Assembly (NCBI GenBank): GCA_020638135.1
Contig: JACKJE010000030.1
Coordinates: forward strand, 1 to 30,426
DNA: 30,426 nt
Direction: 5' to 3'
DNA from: Methylobacteriaceae bacterium
Lineage (GTDB): Bacteria; Pseudomonadota; Alphaproteobacteria; Rhizobiales; Beijerinckiaceae
Part shown: in pieces, positions 8,655-15,568 of the stretch
Position numbering within the stretch: the first letter of the stretch is position 1
Layout of the letters: each line of letters begins with the position of its first letter
Made by a program: the position numbers and the translations under genes
Notes under the pieces: model-generated
Told to the model about the DNA's origin: nothing
Database searches by the model: none
Seen by the model: the letters and a program-made list of their open reading frames with translations, nothing else

Positions 8655-9368
8655 TCATGCCGACGAGGTTATCCCCAGAGCCGGCGCAATCAAAAGGCCG
8701 ACGGAATCGACCGCGAGATGCGCGACCATGCACGCAATCAGGTCGCGCCGCCAGAGATAGACGAGCGTGAAGAAGCCGCCGCCGACGATCGGCGTCGCGA
8801 TCGCGCCCGCGCCCCAGAACGGCACATGCGCGGCGACGAAGGCGGCGAGCGCGATTGTGGCGGCGAGCCAGCGTTTCCCCGTCAGCGCCGTCAGCCGCTC
8901 GATGGCGAAGCCGCGAAACAGCGCCTCCTCTACGACGCCTGCGGTGATCAGCATGAACAGGCGCAGCCACAGCGGCCATTGCAGGATCTGCCCTGCCGGC
9001 GCCTTGGCGTCGAACAGGCCGTTCTTCCAGAGTACGAAGGCGATGGCGTAGAGGCCGATATAGACGGAGGCGCCGATCGCGAGGCCGAACAGGATCGACC
9101 CGATCCGCGGCCGCACGAGGCCGACCGCCAACAGCGGCAGCCTGTCGCCGAACACATGGCACGCGAGCGCGGCGGCGAGCACGAACCACATGGTCGATTG
9201 CGCGACGGCGACCGAGGCGAGGCCCGAGCCCGCCATGATATAGAGCTTCTGCATCGGCCCGGTCGTCATCAGCAGCGGGCCGAACAGCGCGCAGGCGAGG
9301 CCAGCGATCGTCCAGAAGCTTGCGCCGCGCGGCGGGGTTTCGGTGGCGTGAGTCATGGGCCGCAGCAT
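8655..9368 (-). CDS. CPBP family intramembrane metalloprotease (CAAX protease-like)
   Basis: Up to 237 residues with about six to eight membrane segments. The diagnostic motifs of the CPBP/Abi family are present in order: EEALFRG (Glu147/Glu148, counting from 9368), AAHVPFWGAG with the second-motif His, and MVAHLAVDSVG near the C terminus. Family members are membrane-embedded glutamate-type proteases related to Rce1. In bacteria they serve in prenyl-protein processing, bacteriocin immunity or regulated proteolysis. No such partner is visible here. The start is ambiguous: ATG 9368 or, four codons later, ATG 9356; neither has a strong ribosome site. It is divergent from ruvX across about 90 bp. 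Confidence 0.85.
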   Translation of the reverse strand: MLRPMTHATETPPRGASFWTIAGLACALFGPLLMTTGPMQKLYIMAGSGLASVAVAQSTMWFVLAAALACHVFGDRLPLLAVGLVRPRIGSILFGLAIGASVYIGLYAIAFVLWKNGLFDAKAPAGQILQWPLWLRLFMLITAGVVEEALFRGFAIERLTALTGKRWLAATIALAAFVAAHVPFWGAGAIATPIVGGGFFTLVYLWRRDLIACMVAHLAVDSVGLLIAPALGITSSA

Positions 9369-9456
9369 AGGCCGGCTTTACGCAACAGGCGTTAATCGCG
9401 ACGCGGAACTTGACGCGCGATTTGACTGCGGCGCGAAGCTGCGCGACAGGCAGGCG

Positions 9457-9984
9457 ATGACGCAACCGCCGCACGACGCCGCGCCCGCCAGGCCGAAGGG
9501 ACAGAGGATCGAGGCCAATGTTCTCGATCTCCCCGCCGTGCCGGCGCGCCTCAAGCGTTTCGACCGGCTAATGGGGATCGACCTCGGCACGAAGACTATC
9601 GGCCTCGCCCTCTCCGACGTCGAGCGGCGTCTCGCCTCGCCGCTGGAAACCATTGCGCGGCGGAAATTCACGCTCGACGCCGAAGCCATGCTGAAACTCG
9701 CCGCGAAATACGAGGTCGCGGTCTTCGTCATCGGAATGCCGCTCAACATGGACGGCACGGAGGCCCGCGTTCGCAGGCGACCCGCGCCTTCGTGCGCGCT
9801 CTTGCCGCCAAGACGCCAATCCTTCGTCTATTGGGACGAGCGCTGTCGACCGCCGCCGTCACCCGCGAACTGATCGCGCAGGATGTTTCGCGCGCCAAAC
9901 GCGCCGAGGTCAGACAAGATGGCCGCCGCCTATATCCTCCAGGGCGCGCTCGACAGGCTGCGCGGCTGGGCGCCCGCGAATTGA
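9457..9984 (+). pseudogene. ruvX: Holliday junction resolvase RuvX/YqgF, frame interrupted in the C-terminal half
   Basis: The N-terminal part is intact: an alphaproteobacterial extension, LMGIDLGTKTIGLALSDVERR with the first RNase H-fold Asp, then LAAKYEVAVFVIGMPLNMDGTE. At about 9760 a lost G shifts the frame. The rest is still legible in other frames: ...QATRAFVRALAAKTP, YWDER (catalytic DER), STAAVTRELIAQDVSRAKRAEV, then DKMAAAYILQGALDRLRG up to a TGA at 9982-9984. At least three indels are needed (about 9760, 9820-9845 and 9912). YqgF family proteins process 16S rRNA 5' ends and resemble Holliday junction nucleases. All catalytic elements remain, so I suspect consensus errors rather than true decay. 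Confidence 0.85.
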
Positions 9985-10060
9985 TCTTCTTCGAATATAT
10001 TTTGGTTGCAAATATAATTTGAGCAACTAATAGTTGCGATATTGGGCTTGGGGAAATTTC
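9985..10060. promoter_or_regulatory. AT-rich inter-gene segment with inverted repeats
   Basis: A sharply AT-rich island of about 60 bp directly after ruvX. It contains a perfect palindrome GCAACTA-A-TAGTTGC at 10023-10037. A further GTTGC at 10005-10009 can pair with GCAAC at 10023-10027. It lies just before a small gene starting near 10061, so it may hold that gene's promoter and an operator. Function is inferred from composition and symmetry. Confidence 0.4.
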
Positions 10061-10327
10061 ATGGGTCGGCGAAGGCGGAAGCCTTGGCCGCGGCGGCGAT
10101 ATTCTCGCGACGCCGCGCGAGCGTGAGCGCGCGGACATGCTGCGCTCATTTCCGAAATGACGGGCGAACTCGCCTCCATCGCCGGCGCTCAGCGCCTGCC
10201 GATGCTCACCTACTTTCTCAACATGGCGCGCGTCGAGGCGGAAATGCAATTGGCCGACACGGCGCCGGGATCTCCGGCGCACGCTGATCACGTCTCCGGC
10301 GCCAGCGATACGCGATTGCCGCCGTGA
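10061..10327 (+). pseudogene. Small conserved hypothetical protein, frame interrupted
   Basis: Across frames one reads RERERADMLRS, then (after a one-base loss near 10150) ISEMTGELASIAGAQRLPML, followed by TYFLNMARVEAEMQLADTA. This is the pattern of a short helical protein of unknown function widespread in alphaproteobacteria. A GGGGAAATTTC ribosome-site region precedes an ATG at 10061, but the frames do not join without one more indel. The end is either near 10290 or at the TGA 10325-10327; in both cases it overlaps the converging 3' end of dprA. The assignment as a real gene is moderate, and I know no function. Confidence 0.45.
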
Positions 10328-11510
10328 CGCGCGAGGCGGCCCTCGATCTCGAGTTCCAGCAGAGCGGTGTGCACCGCCTGCGCCGGCAATTGCGCGGCGC
10401 GCAAGAGGTCGTCGACCCCAATCGGCGATGGCCGAGCAGCGAACTGATGCGTTCGAGCGCGGCGTCCGCGTCAGCAACCGGCGGCCACATGCTCGAAGTC
10501 CTCGCGCGGCTCGTTCATCTCGTGATCGGGCATCGTGCGGGCCACGCTCGCGCCGACGTCGAACAGATCGCTCTCGTCCCACAGCGGCTCGGTGCGCGCG
10601 AGGCCAGCATCCTCGCTGAACAGGTCGGCGCGCGGCGCGCCGCCCTCGATCATCGGCAGGATGACTTCGAATATATCTTCCGCGCGCGTGCAAAGTGTCG
10701 CCCCGAGCGCAGCAGATCGTTCGTGCCTTCCGCGCGCGGATCAAGCGGCGAACCCGGCACGGCGAAAACCTCGCGCCCCTGCTCGCCCGCGAAACGCGCC
10801 GTGATCAGCGAGCCCGAGCGACGCGCGGCTTCGACAACGACAGTCGCCAGCGCAAGCCCGAGACGATGCGATTGCGCCGCGGAAAATCGCGCCACGCGGC
10901 TCCATTCATGCGGCATTTCCGAAACGAGCGCGCCGTTCTCGCAGATCGTCTGCGCGAGATCGCGATGTTCGGCCGGGTACAGCCGCGCATGGCCGCCAGC
11001 GAGCGCGGCGATGGTTCCGCCGGAAAGACTCGCGCGATGCGCAGCCGCGTCGATACCGCGCGCAAGTCCGGAGATCACCACAATCCCTTCTTTTGCGAGA
11101 ACGCGCGCCAGCCGTTCGGCCATGGCGAGCCCGGCCGCGGACGCATTGCGCGATCCCACGATGGCGACGGCGTGACGGCTCAGCGTCTCGACGCGCCCGC
11201 GCACCGCGATCAACGGCGGCGGCGAATCGATCGCGCGCAGGGTCGCGGGATAGTCGGCCTCGCCGAGCGCGACATAGCGCACGCCCGCTTTCGTCGCGGC
11301 GGCGAGTTCACGCTCGGCCTCGTCGCGCGAAAAAATGCGGATCGCGCGCTCGCCTTTTGCATTGCGCAGCAGGTCCGGCAGCGCCGCGAGCGCCGCGCCC
11401 GCCCCGCCGAATTTGTTGATGAGAGCGCGAAAGGTGCGCGGCCCGACATTGTCGCAGCGGATCAACTGCAGCCAGTCGAGCCTCTGCGCGTCGGTCAGCC
11501 GCGCGCTCAT
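10288..11510 (-). CDS. dprA: DNA-processing protein DprA, with frameshifts in the 3' half
   Basis: DprA (Smf) binds incoming single-stranded DNA and loads RecA during transformation. The N-terminal SAM-like region (LDWLQLIRCDNVGPRTFRAL) and Rossmann domain are clear: HAVAIVGSRNASAAGLAMA, EGIVVISGLARGIDAAAHR, TIAALAGGHARLYPAEH and the later ARRSGSLITARFAGEQGREV and PGSPLDPRAEGTNDLLRSG. A compensated indel pair near 10880-10905 pushes the conserved RDFPRRNRIVSG out of frame. Further shifts near 10690 and 10500 break the C terminus, which otherwise reads PMIEGGAPRADLFSEDAG and then a DprA winged-helix domain ending GGNRVSLAPET before the TGA at 10288-10290. The start ATG overlaps the plsY stop by four bases (ATGA). 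Confidence 0.88.
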
Positions 11511-12121
11511 CCCTTCTGCCCGATCTTGCTTTCCGTGCCGGCGCGCAGGCGGCGGATGTTGTCGAGATGCTTCCAGAACAGGATGGCCACGAGCAGCACG
11601 ACGAGATCGCCGAGCGCCGGCCGTCCGAGCGCAAACATCGCAAAGCCCGCCGCCAGCGAGCCGACCAGCGCCGACAGTGACGAATAGCGCGTCGCATACG
11701 CCACGCCGAGCCAGACGATCGCGAAGACGAGCGCCGCGCGCCAGTCGAGGGCGACCAGCACGCCGAGAAAGGTGGCGACGCCCTTGCCGCCCTTGAATTT
11801 CAGCCAGACCGGGTAGATGTGGCCAATAAAGGCGCCGAGACCGGCAGCGCCTGCGGCGGCCGGTCCGAAACGCGCGGCGATCAGCACGGCGAACGTGCCC
11901 TTCAGCGCGTCGAGCAGCAGCGTGGCGGCGGCCAGATCCTTGCGGCCGGTGCGCAGCACATTGGTCGCGCCGATATTGCCCGAGCCGATCGAGCGCAAGT
12001 CCGCCGTGCCGAACAGTTTGGTGAGAACGAGGCCGAACGGGATCGAGCCGCAGAGATAGCCGAAGACGAAGGCGGCGAGCAGCGTGGCGCCGGCGATTTC
12101 GGTGAGAAACGCGATACTCAT
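11507..12121 (-). CDS. plsY: Glycerol-3-phosphate acyltransferase (acyl-phosphate dependent) PlsY
   Basis: A 204-residue inner-membrane enzyme that transfers the acyl group of acyl-phosphate to sn-1 of glycerol-3-phosphate, the first step of phospholipid synthesis. The three conserved loops are intact: GYLCGSIPFGLVLTKLFG, RSIGSGNIGATNVLRTGRK and FIGHIYPVWLKFKGGKGVAT. About five hydrophobic helices follow the family topology. I chose the ATG at 12121 (MSIAFLTEIAG) over an upstream in-frame codon at 12181 because the extra residues are polar and the conserved start lies here. It is 34 bases after the pyrC-like gene and overlaps dprA by four bases. Confidence 0.95.
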   Translation of the reverse strand: MSIAFLTEIAGATLLAAFVFGYLCGSIPFGLVLTKLFGTADLRSIGSGNIGATNVLRTGRKDLAAATLLLDALKGTFAVLIAARFGPAAAGAAGLGAFIGHIYPVWLKFKGGKGVATFLGVLVALDWRAALVFAIVWLGVAYATRYSSLSALVGSLAAGFAMFALGRPALGDLVVLLVAILFWKHLDNIRRLRAGTESKIGQKG

Positions 12122-12155
12122 GGGCCTCGAAACAATTGGGTCGGAGCGCCCGAGC

Positions 12156-13451
12156 CTATTCGTACGCGACCGCGCCGGCAACCAGCGTCATCTTCACCCT
12201 GCCCTGCAGCCGCGCCTCGTCGAACGGCGTGTTGCCGCACTTCGAATGCAGCTTCTCGGGCACGACGACGAAGGGCTCGTCCGGATCGAAGCGGATGATG
12301 TCGGCTGGCGCGCCGGCGACAAGGCGCCCTTGCGGCAGCTTCAGGATTTCGGCCGGCCGCGAAGACAGCGCGCGCAGCAGCTGCGGCAGCGCCAGATCGC
12401 CGGCATGCACGAGCCGCAATCCCGCAGCCAGCATGGTCTCGAGCCCGATCGCGCCGAATTCGGCTTCCGCGAACGGCAGGCGCTTGGTCTCGACGTCCTG
12501 CGGATCGTGATCCGAGACGATCACGTCGATGAGACCGCTGGCGACCGCCTCCACCAGCGCGCGGCGCGTCTCCTCGCGACGCAGCGGCGGGCGCAGCTTC
12601 AGAAAGGTGCGATAGTCGCCAATATCGTTTTCGTTCAGCGTGAGATGGTTGATCGACACGCCGCACGTGACCGGCAGACCCGCAGCCTTCGCACGCGAAA
12701 TAATTTCCAGCGATTGCTCGCACGTCACGGACGCTGCGTGATAACGCCCGCCCGTCAGCGCCACGAGCCGCATGTCGCGGTCGAGCACGATGGATTCGGC
12801 TTCCTGGGGCACGCCGGACAGGCCGAGGCGCGAGGCGAATTCGCCAGCGTTCATCACGCCGCCGGCGAGATCGCGCTCCTCAGCGTAGTGCACGATCAGC
12901 GCGTCGAAATCGCGCGCGTAGGACAGCGCGCGGCGCATCACCTGCGCATTGCGAAGTGAATGGCCGGCGTCGCCGAAGGCGACAGCGCCTGCCTCCAGCA
13001 GCAGGCCGAATTCCGCGATCTCCCTGCCCTCGCGGCCCCGCGTCAGCGCGGCCATCGGCAATACGCGCACGCTGCCCGTGTCGCGCGCGCGGCGCTTGAG
13101 GAAGTCGACGACCGCCGGATCGTCGACCGGCGGATGCGTGTCGGCACGCGAAACGATGGTCGTGACGCCGCCGATCGCCGCCGCAGTCGTCGCAGTGGCG
13201 ATCGTCTCGCGATGTTCCGCGCCGGGCTCGCCGACGAAGGCCTGCATGTCGATCAGCCCCGGCGCCACGACATCGCCCGCGCAATCGACGACGCGCGCGT
13301 CGGAGGGAACGGATTGCGCCGTCACGTCGCCGCCCACCGCGACGATATAGCCGTCGCGCACAAAAACGCCGCCGCGCGTCTCCGTCCCGCGCGCCGGATC
13401 GACGAGCCGCGCATTGACGAGAGCTATGGGCTGAAAGGCCTGGAACGGCAT
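12156..13451 (-). CDS. pyrC: Dihydroorotase-like protein, probably non-catalytic partner of PyrB
   Basis: About 431 residues from the ATG at 13451; a TTG at 13466 is a possible upstream start. The fold is that of class I dihydroorotase, which closes carbamoyl-aspartate to dihydroorotate. The family HxH zinc motif in PGLIDxHxHxREPG is replaced here by GLIDMQAFVGEPG, so both histidines are missing. The usual HH of the next zinc motif reads SINHLTLNEND. The region around the general-base Asp survives as VSDHDPQD. The C-terminal HSKCGNTPFDEARLQGRV is typical of the alphaproteobacterial form. By analogy with PyrC'/PyrX, it likely stabilises aspartate transcarbamoylase PyrB, encoded two genes upstream. 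A catalytic dihydroorotase should exist elsewhere in the genome. Confidence 0.85.
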   Translation of the reverse strand: MPFQAFQPIALVNARLVDPARGTETRGGVFVRDGYIVAVGGDVTAQSVPSDARVVDCAGDVVAPGLIDMQAFVGEPGAEHRETIATATTAAAIGGVTTIVSRADTHPPVDDPAVVDFLKRRARDTGSVRVLPMAALTRGREGREIAEFGLLLEAGAVAFGDAGHSLRNAQVMRRALSYARDFDALIVHYAEERDLAGGVMNAGEFASRLGLSGVPQEAESIVLDRDMRLVALTGGRYHAASVTCEQSLEIISRAKAAGLPVTCGVSINHLTLNENDIGDYRTFLKLRPPLRREETRRALVEAVASGLIDVIVSDHDPQDVETKRLPFAEAEFGAIGLETMLAAGLRLVHAGDLALPQLLRALSSRPAEILKLPQGRLVAGAPADIIRFDPDEPFVVVPEKLHSKCGNTPFDEARLQGRVKMTLVAGAVAYE

Positions 13452-13467
13452 GGGCGTTTCCGTCAAC

Positions 13468-13779
13468 TCACGTCTTGCCGCCGGCCCGACGCGCCAGTGC
13501 GCCGAGGCCGTAACCGGCCAGACAGATGAAGATATAGACGATCAGCTGGAAGGCGCCGTTCGACATGGCGTTGACCACCTTGCCGCCGGTCGATACGCCC
13601 GCAAACATCGTCTGCGCGGCGATCGCGCCCGCTACCGCCGGCGCGAGCAGCCAGTGCACACCGGCGCGCTTCCAACCGAGCAACGCCGCGACGACGAGCG
13701 CGACGAGCCCGACGCCGCTCGCCAGCTCCACGCCGACAGCGGAAAAGAAGAAGCCGATCAGCCGCGCGATGCGGACCAT
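13468..13779 (-). CDS. Small integral membrane protein between pyrB and pyrC
   Basis: A 103-residue hydrophobic protein (MVRIARLIGFFFSAVGVELA...) with about three transmembrane helices at residues 8-35, 42-60 and 75-96. It has a basic C terminus, ARRAGGKT. No family recognised. It lies 24 bases after pyrB and ends just before the pyrC-like start, so it is almost certainly in the same transcript. No pyrimidine-pathway enzyme of this form is known to me. A membrane or uptake accessory is possible, but the sequence does not show it. Confidence 0.65.
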   Translation of the reverse strand: MVRIARLIGFFFSAVGVELASGVGLVALVVAALLGWKRAGVHWLLAPAVAGAIAAQTMFAGVSTGGKVVNAMSNGAFQLIVYIFICLAGYGLGALARRAGGKT

Positions 13780-13803
13780 GATGGTCTCCAGTTGCGGTCG
13801 CGC

Positions 13804-14754
13804 TCATCCGTTCGGCAGATGCTGCGCGAGCGCTTCGAGCACGGCCATACGGACGGCGACGCCCATTTCCACCTGTTCGCGGATCAGCGACTGCGGCCCG
13901 TCTGCGATGCTGGAATCGATCTCCACGCCACGGTTCATCGGGCCGGGATGCATGACCAGAGCGTCGTGCTTGGCGAGCTTCAGCTTGTCGGCGTCGAGGC
14001 CGAAGAAGCGGAAGTATTCGCGCACCGACGGCACGAAGGCGCCGTTCATGCGCTCGCGCTGCAGGCGCAGCATCATCACGATGTCCACATCCTTCAGGCC
14101 GGCGCGCATATCGCGGAAAACCTCGACGCCCATGCGCTCGATACCCTCGGGCAACAGGGTGGAAGGCGCGATCACCCGCACCCGCGCGCCAAGCGCCGTC
14201 AGAAGGATGATGTTGGAACGCGCCACGCGCGAATGGAGAATGTCGCCGCAGATGGCGACGGTGAGCGCGTCGATCCGGCCCTTGTTGCGGCGGATGGTCA
14301 GCGCGTCGAGCAGCGCCTGCGTCGGATGCTCGTGCGCGCCGTCGCCGGCGTTGACGACGGAACAGTCGACCTTGCGCGCCAGAAGATGGACCGCGCCCGC
14401 CTGCGCATGGCGCACGACGATGATGTCGGGCCGCATGGCGTTGAGCGTGATCGCCGTGTCGATCAGCGTCTCGCCCTTCTTGACGCTGGAATTGGCGACC
14501 GACATGTTCATCACGTCGGCGCCGAGTCTCTTGCCGGCGAGTTCGAAAGACGACTGCGTGCGGGTCGAGGCTTCGAAGAACAGGTTGATCTGGGTCCGGC
14601 CGCGCAGCGTCGCGCGCTTCTTCTCGACCTGGCGGGACACGTCGACCGCCTCTTCGGCGAGATCGAGCAGCGCCTCGATATCGGGCCGCGAAAGCCCTTC
14701 TATTCCGAGCAGATGGCGGTGAGGAAAGGTCGGCCGGGGCGCAGCGTGCGACAT
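13804..14754 (-). CDS. pyrB: Aspartate carbamoyltransferase catalytic subunit
   Basis: A 316-residue enzyme that joins carbamoyl phosphate and aspartate in de novo pyrimidine synthesis. The carbamoyl-phosphate loop FFEASTRTQSSFELAGKRLG, the active-site loop SVKKGETLIDT, VRHAQAGA, the HEHPTQALLDALTI segment, CGDILHSRVARSN, and MLRLQRERM followed by HPGPMNRGVEI are all intact. Length is normal. No regulatory pyrI gene is nearby, consistent with the ATCase class that pairs with a DHOase-like subunit, here the pyrC-like gene downstream. It is the second gene of the minus-strand run starting near 15374, or the first if a promoter lies in the 77-bp gap. Confidence 0.97.
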   Translation of the reverse strand: MSHAAPRPTFPHRHLLGIEGLSRPDIEALLDLAEEAVDVSRQVEKKRATLRGRTQINLFFEASTRTQSSFELAGKRLGADVMNMSVANSSVKKGETLIDTAITLNAMRPDIIVVRHAQAGAVHLLARKVDCSVVNAGDGAHEHPTQALLDALTIRRNKGRIDALTVAICGDILHSRVARSNIILLTALGARVRVIAPSTLLPEGIERMGVEVFRDMRAGLKDVDIVMMLRLQRERMNGAFVPSVREYFRFFGLDADKLKLAKHDALVMHPGPMNRGVEIDSSIADGPQSLIREQVEMGVAVRMAVLEALAQHLPNG

Positions 14755-14831
14755 CGGCCCGCTCTATGCGGGAAAGGCGCGCCGTCCGCAAGAGGCAGGA
14801 GCGTCCAGCGCGCGGAATTCCACAGCGCCGG

Positions 14832-15374
14832 TCAGACGGCGCGCTTGCTGGCGCCTCCAGGCGCGCGGACCGCCATCTTGAGGCGGCGATCGTGGTTCGC
14901 CTTGTCGCGATCCGCTTTTTTGTCAGTGTGTTCAACGGCGTGCGTCGCCGATACCTTGGTCAGACGCGAGATGAACAGCACGAGCACGCTGGAAAAAACG
15001 GCAGCGACGAGCATCGACGGCACTTCCTGCGCGCTCGGATAGGGCCGGAATTTCGTATAGACGATCATCGCGATGACGATCGTCGGCAGGGAGATGAGCC
15101 AGCCTGCCCGGAACCCGACGCCCTTCTGCTGGAACAGGATGATGCCGATTCCCGAGGAGGCGAACGACAGCGCCAGGATGATCGAGGCCAGACCGAACAG
15201 CGTGCCGTCGTCGAGCCGCGAGATGCCCGTGGTCCAGATGTGCCACGAGAAAAGCTGGCGCTCCAGCATGACCGAATAGACGTTGGCGACGCCCGGCCCG
15301 TTCCCGTCGGCCGCCAGTACGGCGGCCGGGACGGCCGTCAGGCCGAACAGAATTAACGCGGCTCGGGCAAGCAT
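14832..15374 (-). CDS. Membrane protein of unknown function upstream of pyrB
   Basis: A 180-residue protein. I chose the ATG at 15374 (MLARAALILFGLTAVPAAVL) because AGGGG lies seven bases before it and the N terminus becomes a signal or anchor helix. An ATG at 15407 and longer frames are possible. After the first helix come a polar loop with SVMLERQLFSWHIWTTG and three more hydrophobic helices (about residues 58-80, 86-108 and 122-142). It ends in a highly basic cytoplasmic tail, DKKADRDKANHDRRLKMAVR. I recognise no family. Orientation and the short gap suggest co-transcription with pyrB, but no functional link is evident. It is divergent from topA across about 195 bp. Confidence 0.6.
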   Translation of the reverse strand: MLARAALILFGLTAVPAAVLAADGNGPGVANVYSVMLERQLFSWHIWTTGISRLDDGTLFGLASIILALSFASSGIGIILFQQKGVGFRAGWLISLPTIVIAMIVYTKFRPYPSAQEVPSMLVAAVFSSVLVLFISRLTKVSATHAVEHTDKKADRDKANHDRRLKMAVRAPGGASKRAV

Positions 15375-15467
15375 CTCCAGGCCCCTGTGAAGAGCGAACG
15401 CGCCCATTGTTTCAAATGGAGTTTGACAAGCCGTAAAGTTAAGAGCGATCCCAGCCGCTCCCCGGAT

Positions 15468-15497
15468 TTGACAGTCCAGACCCTCTCGACCATGTTC
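15468..15497 (+). promoter_or_regulatory. Candidate promoter of topA
   Basis: TTGACA at 15468-15473 is followed after 18 bases by CATGTT-like sequence, about 75 bases before the topA ATG. A second TTGACA at 15423-15428 lacks a good -10. The motif match is modest and only position supports it. Confidence 0.25.
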
Positions 15498-15568
15498 CCG
15501 CGCCTGCCGGGGAAGCTCCGGCCGCCACATTTCGAGCCCGCCGACAGGCGCGCAGGGACTTGAATTTC

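Noticed and set aside
13450..15042. 530-codon plus-strand open frame
   Set aside because: Antisense of pyrB and the small membrane gene; no domain, no ribosome site.
15421..15428. First TTGACA upstream of topA as a promoter
   Set aside because: No acceptable -10 element at 16-18 bases spacing.
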